From contig JAKJXP020000008.1 in NCBI GenBank assembly GCA_022225965.2, forward strand, positions 62,001-126,000: a DNA stretch of 64,000 nt, in the 5' to 3' direction. Position numbers and translations under genes: made by a program. Positions 36,931 through 50,699 of the stretch are shown piece after piece. The notes under the pieces are model-generated. The model worked only from the letters and a program-made list of their open reading frames with translations. It did no database searches and was not told where the DNA came from. Origin of the DNA: Diatrype stigma. Taxonomy: Eukaryota; Ascomycota; Sordariomycetes; Xylariales; Diatrypaceae. Each line of letters begins with the position of its first letter. Positions within the stretch are counted from its first letter, which is position 1.

Positions 36931-38081
36931 ATGCAGTCCGGGATATCGGTGTCCCCGGAGCTCGTCTCCAAGTTCAACCTCCTCCTAGCCGACAACTCCC
37001 TGTTCGGGCTCCTCATCACCATCTCCGGCGAGACCCTGGCGCCCAAAGCGACGCTCCCGAGCACTTCGCCCGACTTCGCCCAGAACCTCGAGCAGCACCT
37101 CATGCCACACCTGAAGCCGGACGAGGCCCTGTACGTCATACTGCGGCGGTACAACAATAACGACAGCGGCGCCCCGGCTAACACGCCGCGGCTCGTGGTC
37201 GTCACGTACGTGCCCGACGCGGCCAAGGTGCGGCAGAAGATGCTGTTCGCATCGACGCGGCTGACGCTGGTGCGCGAGCTGGGGTCGGAGCACTTCCGCG
37301 AGACCATCTTCGCCACGACCGCCGAGGAGCTGAGCCCCGCCGGCTTCGAGCGCCACGACCGCCACGCCGCCCTCGACGCCCCGCTTACCGAGGAGGAGCG
37401 CACCCTCGGCGAGGTCAAGCGCGCCGAAGCCGAGGCCGGGGCCGGCACCGGCATCCGCGAGATTCACCTCAGCAAGACCATGAATATGCCCATCGCCACC
37501 GATGCGTTGGTCGCCCTGAGCGAGCTGTCACGGGACGAGGGAAAGGGGTTCGTCCTATTAGTGAGTGCCTCCCACCCCGATATGAAAAAGAAGAGGGTAG
37601 TAGAGTGAAGACAGACGGCAAGCCAAGAAGAAATAAGCAGAGAAGAAGAAGAGCACAAGCTAACAAGGAATTTGTAAAACACCTACAGAAAATCAACCGC
37701 GAGGCCGAAACTGTCGAGCTCGTTCGGGACGTGTCGACGCCGTCGTCGATAGCGGACCTCGTGCGGGCGATCCCGACGACGGAGCCGCGCTTCACGTTCT
37801 TCCGGTACACGCACACGCACGAGGGCGCCGAGAGCAGCCCAGTACTCTTCTTCTACACGTGCCCGGCCGCGGCCGGCAAGCAGATCAAGTACCGCATGAT
37901 GTACCCGCTGATGAAGCGGGCCGTGTTGACCGTGGCCGAGTCCGAGGCCGGCCTCAAGATCGAGAAGCGCTTCGAGGTCGAGGAGCCCGACGAGATCACC
38001 GAGGAGCTGGTATTGTCGGAGCTGCACCCGCGCGCCGAGGTCAAGACGGCCTTCAAGCGCCCCAAGAGGCCCGGCCGGTAG
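36931..38081 (+). CDS. twf1: Twinfilin (two ADF-homology domains)
   Basis: Exons 36931-37560 and 37689-38081 (1023 nt, 340 aa), close to the usual twinfilin length. The 128-base intron (GTGAGT...ACAG) joins GKGFVLL to KINREAETVELV in phase 0. Two ADF-H domains are present. The first opens SGISVSPELVSKFNLLLADN and includes ALYVILRRYN, LVVVTYVPDAAKVRQKMLFA and LGSEHFRETIFATTAEELS. The second includes PRFTFFRYTH, VLFFYTCPA and IKYRMMYPLMKRAVLTVAE. The C-terminal basic tail HPRAEVKTAFKRPKRPGR is typical of the family. Twinfilins bind and sequester ADP-actin monomers and cap filament ends in the cytoplasm, at cortical patches. It is convergent with the carrier gene downstream. Confidence 0.93.
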
Positions 38082-38431
38082 GTGACGGTAGGGGTAGGCT
38101 TGTCAAAATAAGTTTGTGGCTAGGTAGAAGCGATCACCTCAGCCTGGAGTAGGCGGCATACGTACCATGCCCGCCAACATTCTCTACATATATATGAGGG
38201 ACAAAAAGGAGCACTGCTTAAGTGCAATGCAAAGCGAAGCGATCGATGTATAGGATGCAAAATATAAATGGATTATGATGACTGCAACCCCGCTAGATTC
38301 AAACGCAGACTATGAATGCATGCATATAACTAAACTGAGAATACATATATTGGTTCGCTCGACCTTCAAACCCTGCTCCATAAGCGCCTCGGCGGATTAC
38401 CGTATCATCTCCATCCCACCGCTCGCCCGAC
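38082..38431. other. Convergent 3' region
   Basis: About 350 bases separate the twinfilin and carrier stop codons. AT-rich stretches near 38185-38200 and 38260-38275 could serve 3'-end formation of both transcripts. No gene was seen. Confidence 0.5.
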
Positions 38432-39731
38432 TTACTCCTCATACTTGCTCCCCGTCCATATGCTCGGGCCGCTCTTCTCCAGCTTCTCCTTCAGAAACTC
38501 GTAGACGGTGAAAGTGACCGCCTGGCCGGGCGCGACGCGCATGATCCGCGGCGTGATGCCTTTGTAGAACGCGTGGAAGCCTTCTTGCCTACGGACAACG
38601 GTGTAAGTAGGAGTTTGAGGAAAGAGAGAGGTGGGAAGGGCGGGGGGACGGGGACTCACTTGAACATATCCGCCGCGATGACGCTGATCCGCTTGAACGC
38701 GCTGACGCCCTCCTCGGCCGGCGTCTTCTGCAGGCGCGTCTTGATGGTATCGATGGGGGCGTTGCTCAGGGGGCCCATGGCGCCGCTGACGAGGCCGATG
38801 AGGGTGGTCTGCCAGCCGGGGAGGGCGGTGCGGCCGTCGCCCTGGACGGCGGTGGCGTCGCGCCCCTGCCAGCGCACCAGGAAGTCCTTGAGGTACGAGT
38901 AGGCGGTGAAGTTGACGGCCTGGTTGCTGCCCTGGCGCAGGGCCGTGAGCGACACGCCGCGGTACAGGGCGCCGGCCCCTTCCTCGCGCACGACCGTGTA
39001 GGCCGCGTGCGCCGCGTTGCGGTACTTGGGCACGTCGAGCGGGTCCGCCATGCTGTGGTGCTGCGCCTGCAGCCGGATCTTGACCACCTCCATGGGCGTC
39101 ACGACCGCCACGGCCTCGGTCACGCCCGCCGCGAGCCCCGCCGCGAACGTGCTTGGGCCCGACACGCCCCCCGTCGCCGGGTCCGAGAGCCCCTGCTTGT
39201 ACGCCTCGAACGACGTGAACCGGATCGCCATCTTCGGCACGATCCCCGTCAGCACCGCCCCCAGGCCCTTGTACAGCCCCAGCGGCGTCTCGCGCTTCAC
39301 GATCTCCGACCCCGTCTTCAGGAACCCGCGCTTCGGCGCCCCGGGCTGCCGCGCCCGCCGCGAGAGCTGCATCCGCACTTTTATCGTGTCTGTGGGTCGG
39401 AGGTGTGCGGGGGGCTTGGGTTAGCTGATGGGATGGGATGGGATGGGTGGCCGTTCCTCGACGCACGGCTGTGTGGGGTGACAAGGGGGTAAGAGACGGT
39501 TGGTTTCTTACCGAGAGGATGACATGCCAGCGCCTCCATCATACCTGCTCCGCCGCCAGCTACACATGATGATTGAGGTCAGCAAGCAGTCCATAAGATG
39601 CATTGAGTGACTATCTCCAAGTGCTGCAAGAGCGTCCACCCATTCCTAGACTTGGCCTCTACCTTACCTATTAGGTTCGTCGCCGCCGACGGCGGCCCCT
39701 TACCATCCTTCCCGTTCGCCTTGATCGCCAT
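38432..39731 (-). CDS. sfc1: Mitochondrial succinate/fumarate carrier (SLC25)
   Basis: Exons (-): 39731-39668, 39559-39512, 39389-38660, 38588-38432 (999 nt, 332 aa). Two tiny 5' exons code MAIKANGKDGKG...ATNLI and AGGGAGMMEALACHPL, then DTIKVRMQLSRR in exon 3. The three Solcar signatures are present: PLDTIKVR, PMEVVKIR and PIDTIKTR. The sequence follows the Sfc1/Acr1 pattern closely (GLGAVLTGIVPKMAIRFTSF, YRGVSLTALRQGSNQAVNFT, KGITPRIMRVAPGQAVTFTV). The family exchanges cytosolic succinate for matrix fumarate across the inner membrane. It is needed for growth on acetate or ethanol, linking the glyoxylate cycle to gluconeogenesis (AcuL in Aspergillus). Its usual induction by C2 carbon sources cannot be judged from the promoter. 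Confidence 0.92.
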
Positions 39732-42594
39732 AGTTCATTCGACTCAAGCCGCAATTCAATTTAAGGCCTCCCTCCGTGAGTACCTCTACTACCAATACCC
39801 TCCCACTGGTCTTGAGGGCCCTCTGACTTCCTCAAAGAACAACAGTCAAAGTCCAACAGGGAGGACGATGTGAGAACCGGTAGCCCTCGCTCGGCCTGCA
39901 AAGAAGCTACGGTGCTGCACCCTGAACCCGCGCCTGTATATGAACACGAACTATCAAGCGCCCTAGATCTCCTAGCAAAGGCACGGCCCTAATACTGACG
40001 GCGATCGATGGTGTAGTTGGACAGCGATGGAAGGGGTCGATATATGACTAGGCTACCCAGTACAGATGTATGGGGCGACTATACTGGCGCCGACGTCTTG
40101 GGTTCCGACTGACTGGGTATATGGGTGTCGACTGACTCGGATGAGAGCTTATGGGAATTTGTATATATGAAGGTATCCCAGACAGACAGACGAGAGGCTA
40201 TATGAGGAATAGAAGTGGCAGAAGCAGATTATCAAATGAGGAATACGGAGTAGAAGAATAAGAAGAGGAAGCAGGTCGCGAACTTTCGTGACTCTTTCGG
40301 TACAACGGAAGGGGTATCAAGGTCCCTATATATCATAGGGCCAGCCCGCCGAGCAAGATCAACGCCGAGCATGACGGCAACTAGGTAGGTAAGTAACCTA
40401 GCGAATGGCTAATCACTAGCTAGCTGGGTAAACTGACTGGATTGCCTCCTTAGGGCGAACGGGCTGCCGCCCGTCCTAAGACGTAGAAGATGGTGTGTGA
40501 CTCGAACAGAAGGAAGATATGTACGTATAATCCATCTTGACCAACAACGGCCGAGGGCAAGCTACCTGATGTCGTTAGTTCCAAACTTGCACACACGAGA
40601 CAGGTCAACTAACATAAGCCCCGGGTCCAGAGCGGCTACCAACTAAACTATGGGGATGGGCTGCGAATCGAAACATCCGCGGCTCATAACAAGGCAGCTC
40701 TCATGTGCGGCCATCTGATGCACAGTAACGGAGCAAGTTAGGCAAGGAGCACATGTAACCCAGAAGAAGAAGATAACATAGGGGGTAACATACGTCAGGT
40801 ACATTTACTGACACGAGTGGAGAACCGCAGGGTGAAACGCGATTGGACGAGAGACAGCCGAATCGACGGAAACGGAAGTACACTTACATAAACATAGCCA
40901 GTTCGAGTCTGGCCTGGCCAGTTATACTGCACTATTATACTACATATACAACTGAAAACCTACCTCCTAACCATCCAGATTCGCATACACAATCAAGGGA
41001 GAGCACGGTCTGCCGGATCACAGCTCCACGAGGGAAAGTCCACTCCCTCGGCGGACCGGAGGTGGATCTCCACACCAGGTAGCGGTAGACCCGACTCACT
41101 CACTCACTCACTTGATAGTTATCTCTCTCTCCCGTGCGTGCATCTATCTATCTGATCTACAGGTAATTCAAAACAACATTTCAGTTGAGTACGGACTCAG
41201 CGCAATTGGGTTCCAGCATGATTATACTTATGAGTGCGGTGCATTTTATATATAGGCAGATATGATACTCTTCTTTTCTTGAGTCTAACTAACTACAATG
41301 CATACGTAAGTGTTATTTATGTATTATCATTATTATGTAGACATGGCCATGTGGGCAAGCCCAGGTTTGGTATAAGTAACTTGATCTTGCCTTTTTTTCT
41401 CCCTCCTTTCCTTTTTCACACGTGAAAAGGCAACGCGCTCGCGTACCGTGTCGCAGGGTGTATTGTTGTAACTACAGGTTGAGTAGGTACTTACAGCTCC
41501 CTGTGAATCTTCCCCACAGCCGGTGACGTCGACGGGAAACAATATGTGGGGCCCCGTCCGTCCATCCATTACCGAGGGGAGCCGAGCTTGTGATTTTGCG
41601 GGGGAGGGGCACCACCACCACCACCCCAATCATCCCCACCTAATTAACTAATTCGGCCCCTCCCTCCATCCATCCAGCCAGCCAGTCAATCTAGCATCGC
41701 CTTGTGTCAGCTTGTACATACATACGTATCTGGCAGGGGTTGTTCGGTTTGCTCTTTCTTTCTGTCTCATGACATCTGACGTTCGAATGGAAGTCTGGGC
41801 TTATATACTATAAAAAAGACTATACTGACGGTTCATCACCAGAGCCAGCGACAGTGCCTAGGTATCAATTGCAGCATAGGTAGATGTAAGCCGTGTTGTG
41901 CCGCATCGCCTGGGTGATCCTTCTTGCCGAGGTTGGTTGTTGGGTGGGCGTCAGGTGGTTTGGCGCGCAACCCGGCTGGCTGGGTTCGGGTTTGCGGCTA
42001 ACTAGACCACATAGGATAGACGCTATCTCCTATGTGAACATACGTAGAAAACCGACCATCTGGGTTGCAGTTTATTATTAGCTTGTCCCGTTGCTGGGTT
42101 TTCCATACGCAGGGGATTGGGTGTCCCTCGAACCAATTTCACATGCACAAAGTTCTTAGTCATACCCCCCTTCTACACTTCACATAGGGGTTTGTTCATC
42201 ACACATGAAATGACCAGATGATGACGGTTCAATCGCAGAGAAATCATTTTTACATTTGCTTGGTATTTACAACAGCGTCTTGATGGCCAGTAGTGACCAA
42301 GCCTTGGACCTAAGAGGTATTTCCCGCTAGACCCCCCTTTCCCTGTGCAACGCCGTGTGTGTATTTTCCTTCCATTTTTACTTCACCAGATACACCATCC
42401 AAATGCTAACAGACATACATTATGCCCGACCGTGTGAAAATGAAACGTCTTGTTTCGAGCCCGACCAACTCCGCATGCCTCATACCCTAGTTGAACTCGA
42501 AAGATACCGCAAAAATCAAGATAGCCCTGAGCACCCACGCGATGACGCGAGATTCAGCACATGAAAATAGATCAAAGAGAATTCGTCAGGCACA
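39732..42594. other. Intergenic region
   Basis: 2.9 kb between the carrier start (-) and the SconB stop (-). No supported gene. It holds a CTCA tetranucleotide run at about 41094-41112, a CAC run near 41609-41624 and a CCTAGG site near 41857. Confidence 0.55.
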
Positions 42595-44850
42595 CTAGGA
42601 TGGTGTGCCGGTTTCATCAGCAACGGCTGGGTCACCCTCAAAGATGTATAGGCGGACCTCGCCGTCCTCTCCTCCACTTGCCATTCGGCTGTCGCTAAGA
42701 CCGACGCACGTCACTGGTCCGGCGTGGCCCGTAAATGTCCGTTCACAACGGCCTGTAGGGTCCCATACTTTCAGGGTTGCATCGTTGGCGCCCGTCACGA
42801 ATCGCAGTGTGCTTGCTGCTAGACCCCATATGCCCTCGACATGCCCGAAGTAATGTTGAAGTGTATTTCCCGTGGCAGTGTTCCAAAGGCGCATGGTGTT
42901 GTCCAACGAACCAGTCAGCATGAACCGTGGTGGCAGTGGCCGCTCTGGATGTTCGATAAACAGAGGGCCAAAAGCAGCGCGCTCTTCATCTACCGAATCT
43001 GACGCTTGAGACGATGCCGAGCATAGTGCGGGGGTGCCGCTACGGTGACTCGACACAGAAACTGCGTCTGCGTCGCGGCTCTTCCCGTCGTCGAATTCGA
43101 AGTCGTCGGGAAGGAGTATGACTTGCTGTACTTGTCCAGCGTGACCTTCATAGGTTTTGATGCATGTCTGAGTATCTATGTCCCATAGCTTGACTGTAAG
43201 GTCGTCAGAGGCTGAGATGAGGGTGCGGGATGCGACATCTAGGCGGACTTGGTTCACCCAGTCGGTATGGCCCCGTAGACACCAGGAGATATTGGTCTTG
43301 AAGTTGAAGACCTTGATCGACCTGTCCATAGACCCTGAAGCCAATAGATCACCATCCATATGGACGGAGATCACCCCGCCCTGGTGATGGAGTGTGTTGA
43401 TACATTCGCCAGTACGCCAGTTCCAAATCTTGACAGTTTTATCCAAACTTCCGCTAACGAGCAGGCGGTCATCAAACTGCAGAGCCCTAATCCCGCTCGT
43501 ATGACCTTGGAGAGTCCGAATGACCTCCCCTGTCTCGATATTCCAAAGCTTGATAGTCGAATCGTAGGAACCAGTGGCCAGTATGTTCTCCTCGAATTGT
43601 AGACATGTCACACCGTTAGTGTGTTGCCCGCGGAACGTCTTGATGAAATACCGGCCGTATTTCCAGTTCGATCCGACCTTGTAACGGTCGCGATAGACAT
43701 CCTTCCATGGCCTGAATTTCTTCTCTCGCACCTTGCTTCGTACAAGTTCGGTAGAAGCACCAGCGCCATTGATACAAGTGCGCTTCGCGGATCCTTCGTT
43801 GTCGGATGGAGAGGCGGATCGTTTTATTGTGTTCTGGGCCGATGCGGCGGCGGTGGGAGTGACCAGGGTACCACCAGAGTGGACAGCGGGGAAAGGCACA
43901 GCTTGGCGTTGGATCTTCCACTCCTTTAACCTTTTCTTCTCCAGTCTGGGTAAACCCCAGCCGCACTTTACACATTTCCGGTTGATGTGTTGTTCACACA
44001 TCCTGTGCCACACTACGTCGTCCCCCGATAAGGTGTGCCACCGCCGGCTAACTTGAGCAGCCTTGCACAAGGAAGAGCAATCGAGGTAACATAATATCTT
44101 CAGCGACAATTCGTCGGGCAGGGCGGCTAGAAAATCGATCTTGAGTTGCTCGTGGACCTCGCGCGAAACGGTGGAAAGTTGCGGGAAGCAACACTGGGTG
44201 ATGATGCCCTGCAGCATGAGTTCACGATGCTTAGTCGGTGCGGCAGAGAAGAGTGACCAGACACTGGTAATGGCTTGTCGGTCGCCCGACGGAAGGGTCT
44301 CAAGTTCCTGCACAAAGTGTGTTAGTAGATCTGGCGGCACCCGATGCGTAATGCATGGATCAGCAGGCAGGCGTACACTTTGTATTAGAGCCATCTTGTC
44401 TTGGTCGGCAGCTCTGCGGCACTTGGAGTCGGGTCGATGGCGATAGCAGTATTTACTGTTAGGATCTTTCGTTGTGGAGTTTACCATAGCCAGGCTGTCC
44501 GGCTTCCCTATAGGCGCATATATGCCCGGGATATGCTCTCGCAAGTATGGAGTTACCATCTGCCCCGTCAGATGCTGGGACATAGTGGGTAGACGGGACG
44601 CATCCTCCTCTTCTTCTGGTCTTCGCCGATCGCAGTTTGCCTTGGAAGGTTTCGAGTTGGGATCGTCGTTGGCTGTGGCAAGGAACGAGGTCTTCGATGG
44701 CCGCGGCGTATTTGAATCGATGGTCGTATGTTGAGATTCGCGCTGGTTCATTGTGACAGAGTCTAGAACCCGGCCGGTCGTGTCATGGTGCCTCGGGGTG
44801 GATGAGGATTGAGGAGTGGTTGTCATTGTAAGAGACCCCAAGCTTGTCAT
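42595..44850 (-). CDS. sconB: SCF ubiquitin ligase F-box/WD40 subunit, sulfur controller
   Basis: Single exon, 751 aa from the ATG at 44850. Conserved blocks match the Aspergillus SconB / Neurospora SCON-2 / yeast Met30 family. These are KYCYRHRPDSKCRRAADQ (about 133-150), VWSLFSAAPTKHRELMLQG and CCFPQLSTVSREV. The F-box is at about 240-285 (FLAALPDELSLKILCYLDCS, QVSRRWHTLSGDDVVWHRMC), followed by RKCVKCGWGLPRLEKKRLKEW. Seven or so WD40 repeats fill about 415-745 (ATGSYDSTIKLWNIETGE, SGSLDKTVKIWNWRTGEC, SASDDLTVKLWDIDTQTC, TGANDATLKVWDPTGRC). The protein recruits substrates such as the bZIP sulfur activator to an SCF ligase, giving sulfur metabolite repression. The first ~90 residues are Ser/Thr-rich and not typical. 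The ATG at 44583 (MSQHLTGQMVTPYLREHIPG, 662 aa) fits family lengths better, so the start is uncertain. Confidence 0.88.
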   Translation of the reverse strand: MTSLGSLTMTTTPQSSSTPRHHDTTGRVLDSVTMNQRESQHTTIDSNTPRPSKTSFLATANDDPNSKPSKANCDRRRPEEEEDASRLPTMSQHLTGQMVTPYLREHIPGIYAPIGKPDSLAMVNSTTKDPNSKYCYRHRPDSKCRRAADQDKMALIQSVRLPADPCITHRVPPDLLTHFVQELETLPSGDRQAITSVWSLFSAAPTKHRELMLQGIITQCCFPQLSTVSREVHEQLKIDFLAALPDELSLKILCYLDCSSLCKAAQVSRRWHTLSGDDVVWHRMCEQHINRKCVKCGWGLPRLEKKRLKEWKIQRQAVPFPAVHSGGTLVTPTAAASAQNTIKRSASPSDNEGSAKRTCINGAGASTELVRSKVREKKFRPWKDVYRDRYKVGSNWKYGRYFIKTFRGQHTNGVTCLQFEENILATGSYDSTIKLWNIETGEVIRTLQGHTSGIRALQFDDRLLVSGSLDKTVKIWNWRTGECINTLHHQGGVISVHMDGDLLASGSMDRSIKVFNFKTNISWCLRGHTDWVNQVRLDVASRTLISASDDLTVKLWDIDTQTCIKTYEGHAGQVQQVILLPDDFEFDDGKSRDADAVSVSSHRSGTPALCSASSQASDSVDEERAAFGPLFIEHPERPLPPRFMLTGSLDNTMRLWNTATGNTLQHYFGHVEGIWGLAASTLRFVTGANDATLKVWDPTGRCERTFTGHAGPVTCVGLSDSRMASGGEDGEVRLYIFEGDPAVADETGTPS

Positions 44851-45846
44851 ACTGACAAGAGATGGGCAATGGGGAAAATATGGGGGAGGGGGGATGTTCA
44901 GAGACCGGTATACAGACTCTCCGCTAGGCAATGTGCGTCACACCATGACAAGGCTGTAGACTGCCACGTTTGCAGGCGATGGTGACAGATGAGAGGATAT
45001 ATATGCAGGATGGCGTGCTGGTCTCCCAGCAACTAATAGGCCTAGCGAGGTAGGGGGCGAAGTCGGTGAACAATACGCAGGGTAAAGGTTGGTATGGATC
45101 GGTATGGAGGTCTCAAGGTTCAGTAACTAGGTGCTTATGCTTGCTTGCAGTGAAGAGCAAAAGAACTGCAGTAATAAAGCGGGTTTAAGGATGTGTTCAA
45201 AGAGGTGAACACCGCTGCTTCCTGGGCCCAAGATGGCGCAATGAGATTATTGTTTGATGTGCTTGCTCAATCTGAATGAGCTGATATTAAAGTTTTGACC
45301 TGATTCGCTCGTCCAGTTCTGCTCTCGCCTTGTCCCTCTTACAACAAATTGGTGTTAGGGCACGTTTGGATTGGGTACCTGGATGGAACATCCGACAATC
45401 GGAGTATTCAGGCGTGTGTGCGTGATGTGATGTGATGTATGGAATAGGCTTAGGTAGTTTGTCTGATTCGAGGACTCCTATAATGGCGACGTATAACCTG
45501 GCACCTTCGATATAGGGTGGGTAGACAGTAGATAGATTGGTCTTGAGGTAGTGGTATTGGTTGGTATTGGTATTTGTAGTGGTACTGGTGTATTGTGTCT
45601 GGTGTCTGGTGTATGGTAGGGAGTGCTGAGCTGACTGAGCATCAACCCTCTGGAGGATGTCGAGAGGATGGCGAGATTACTTAAGTAAGGCAACTTAGGT
45701 AAGACAGGAAAGAAGGTTGCAGGTTGGTAGAACGGCGTTGAATGTGGGACCGCCCATATATAACGATCAGGGTTGGTATCAGTCAATAATCATGGATGCA
45801 AGTTTGCGTTGCAGGAGTTACAACCTGGAAGTATACCTAAGGAGTT

Positions 45847-45947
45847 GCAGGTGCAGGTGCAGGTGCGCTGCCGATAGTGTGGTCGGGTGCGGGCAGTGGC
45901 AGTGGACAGTGGGCAGTCGGGAGTCCAGGTCCAGGTCCAGGTCCAGG
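45847..45947. repeat. Two 6-bp tandem arrays (GCAGGT, CCAGGT)
   Basis: Three GCAGGT units at 45847-45865 and four CCAGGT units at 45924-45947, separated by GT/GGGCAGT-rich sequence. Confidence 0.85.
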
Positions 45948-47574
45948 CAGCCCAGGGCCGAGCGATGGTGGGATCAGGAGAGGGATTGAGGAAGGGCGAG
46001 AGAAGCCACTAGGGAATTGCAAACAAATCAACCCAAATGACGAATTCTCGGCTCCAGGAATTCCCCAGTTTCTGCTAATGTAGGCACTTCAGACATCAAC
46101 GATACTTGTACGTCTTGTATTGCACACAAGCAGACAAGTAGCGGCCTGGCTTCGTACCTGACTGTTCGTATAACCTGCTCTTCTGCTCTTCAAGAAACTG
46201 TTCGTCAAAGTGATTCCTTCTCTGTCATTGCATTGCCTTGCTACAAATATCCCGAGCCTTGGCGGGTAGTTGCCATGCTGCAGCCATGTTACTGGGCTGG
46301 CTTACTACAGCTATCCGTTCATACGGTATGCGGGTCTGTCGCAAACCGGCAAAGAATTGCGTGACCAGCGGCCGATAGCCACCGATTCCCGTGCTGGAAG
46401 TGGCTAGAGCTGGGCTTTCCGCCGCTCAGATGGTTTGATGGCCCCACAAAATGGTGATCTCTTCATGGTTGGAATCGCCATTTTAGGAACTTGTGTTACA
46501 GTCAATGGATAATTCTGGGTTCTTTTGGTCGCAACAGTTTTTGGCGAATATTCCGGCTCCGGCACGCTAGACGATCTCAGGGACTCCCCACATCTTCGCA
46601 TGTTGATCGATCTCAATTAAATAGCCGGACACGAAGCATCAAGCAGTTTCAGGCAGTCCGACTTGGCTATACCTGCTGCCAATCCATAGTACCTAGCACA
46701 GGTATTTGTAAAACATATATCGATAGTACTCTCACCTTGTCGGTGTCGTTCCTCGTTAGCCCTCAACGGACATACGTGTCCAGTGTCTAGATAGCAATTA
46801 GCTATCCTCGAATAGTTTATCATTGATGACGGATGATGTCATTGATATCTGCGCATGGGTTGCTGGACAACTTGATCATACTGAAGCCATCATGCAACGT
46901 TCAGTTTTACCATTAACCGGACTATGTAATCTCTAGCCGCAATGAAAACGATGAAAACAACCAGTTCATGCTACTACCTGGTTACGTGCCAATTCATGAC
47001 AATTTTTGCCCCGACAATTGCCCCCGTCAAGACATCAAAATTTGACATCGGCATGAGTGGTGGGGCTACACTACGGATACCTAGTACTGTATGTATGTAC
47101 TATAGACTGTAGTCACCACTGCTACGGGGACTCGGTGCCTACCACCACTGACCAGCACCATCCCGCTATCCTAGCCTTGGCACATATATTCAATACCTAG
47201 GTACCCAGGTAGACCAGGCAGAGCAGGTGCTCGGGATATAAGTTATATGAGCTCGGGACGTCCAAGAACGAATCATGCTCGATATCCGCGCGTAATCACG
47301 CAGTACCAGGTTGCAATTGCCACTCCGGGCTGGATTTGTAAAAAGGGGGCTTGAGGGGGCGGCTCCTATGGTTTTCAACTGGCCCGTTCGTTGTGAAGTT
47401 CATTAGGTCATCCATGGGCGCTCGCACGCCATCCCGCCGCCGTTGACCGAGATCCAGACCGAGAGCCGAGCCACTTTTCTGGTGTCATGGAGCCTGGTGC
47501 CCCACGTGTGCCCATGGCGTCGTGGGCGTGCCATGGTCGCTGCTTCCACTTACCTAATTAGTTCCACACTATTT

Positions 47575-47594
47575 GTAGGTACCTAGGTACCTAC
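47575..47594. repeat. 20-bp perfect palindrome
   Basis: GTAGGTACCTAGGTACCTAC equals its own reverse complement over all 20 bases. It contains the TACCTAGGTA core found at five other intergenic places. Confidence 0.9.
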
Positions 47595-47838
47595 GTAGAA
47601 ACCTCCAGCTCTGAGCACTTGAGCACTGAGCACTGAGCACCTGCCTGGGTTCTCTGGTTCTCTCGTACGCACATATTGTGCGATGGTAGGTACGAAGTAC
47701 TGCCCGAGTGCCCGAGTGCCTGATGGGGAAGCGCCAACATCACGTGACTGAGTCAGTTAATTCGCAATTTTAGTCGCGAGTGTCGTTTTCCCAACCAAGG
47801 CGATCCCAGCCAAGACGAGCCTGCCTACGAAGTCCACA

Positions 47839-47864
47839 CTATCTGGACTATCTGGACTATCTGA
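47839..47864. repeat. 9-bp tandem repeat (CTATCTGGA)
   Basis: Two perfect CTATCTGGA copies plus a third copy with one base deleted. Confidence 0.85.
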
Positions 47865-48842
47865 CTATGTACCGGCAGACGCAAGCTACAGACGAAGTTA
47901 GATCATCATGAGGATGCCGAATCTAGAAATTTAGAAGCCCAGTCATAAACAACATCAGACGGTCAGTCTGACCGACTGTTTATCCGGACGCATTGCGACG
48001 ACTTACCCCGGTCGTTCGACATCTCCATGGTCTCTGTATATCAAGGTTCACCCTTCTCATTAGAGCCCCTTTTCAGACTCAATAGATAATACTTATACGT
48101 ATATGTCCGATGGTACAACTTGTAACTTTTCGACGATTCAGTGCTTAATGGTTAGGTCAAGTTGATCCAGAATTGTGTGCTCCCCCTATTCATGCATCAT
48201 ATCCTTTGCTTCTTGTCTCACATTGGGAATATGCTCAGCTTATGCTGTCGAAGCTCGTCATTTTGACGCCATCCGTCAGCAACCTATTTCAGGATATGTC
48301 ATGTTTCATTTATCGACACGTACCCAGACTCCCTATCTACATCCCTGCAAGGCCGCCAACAAACTCCCATTTCCAAACGCTTCTATTTGCCAATTGTTAG
48401 GGTCCGTGGCGTGTTGGCCCCAAACATCCGTAGCTATGATGGCGAGCTTTCGATGGCAGGTGTTGAGACGGAGCTTAAAATATAGGAGTAGGCCAGGATA
48501 AGGCAGTAGGAGGCCATTTACCCTGCCCTGTAAAGCCCAAGTGATCTATTATGCCGCAGAGACCAGGTTGTGGTGTTGGCACCCAATAGTCAACTAGGAC
48601 TGTCCTTGACTACACACATGTCTCTCCTGACGTGATGCGAGGATGTGTGGCCTTCCAATATGCATTTCGCCCTATGTTACGTGTGCGACCAGACCTGAAA
48701 CCTTCAGCATCGCATCCTCAGCCTGGATGCTGTAGGTCAACGAGTGTCCGAATTGACTACGTCCAACTCCAAGTACGAGTGATCATTCCCATGTGCCTGT
48801 TTGTGTTACCAAAAGGTCCATACGGCTTTTTCGCAGAAGGCT

Positions 48843-50699
<1,857 letters not shown>

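Larger units (their letters stand above)
44851..48842. other. Intergenic region
   Basis: 4 kb without a supported gene. It contains GGTATT/GGTGT-type imperfect repeats (45537-45612), GCAGGT and CCAGGT 6-bp arrays (45847-45865, 45924-45947), a 9-bp triplicate (47839-47864) and two strong palindromes (47194-47203, 47575-47594). Confidence 0.55.

Noticed and set aside
39007..39492. Plus-strand ORFs over the succinate/fumarate carrier
   Set aside because: Opposite-strand shadows; the carrier frame carries all three Solcar signatures.
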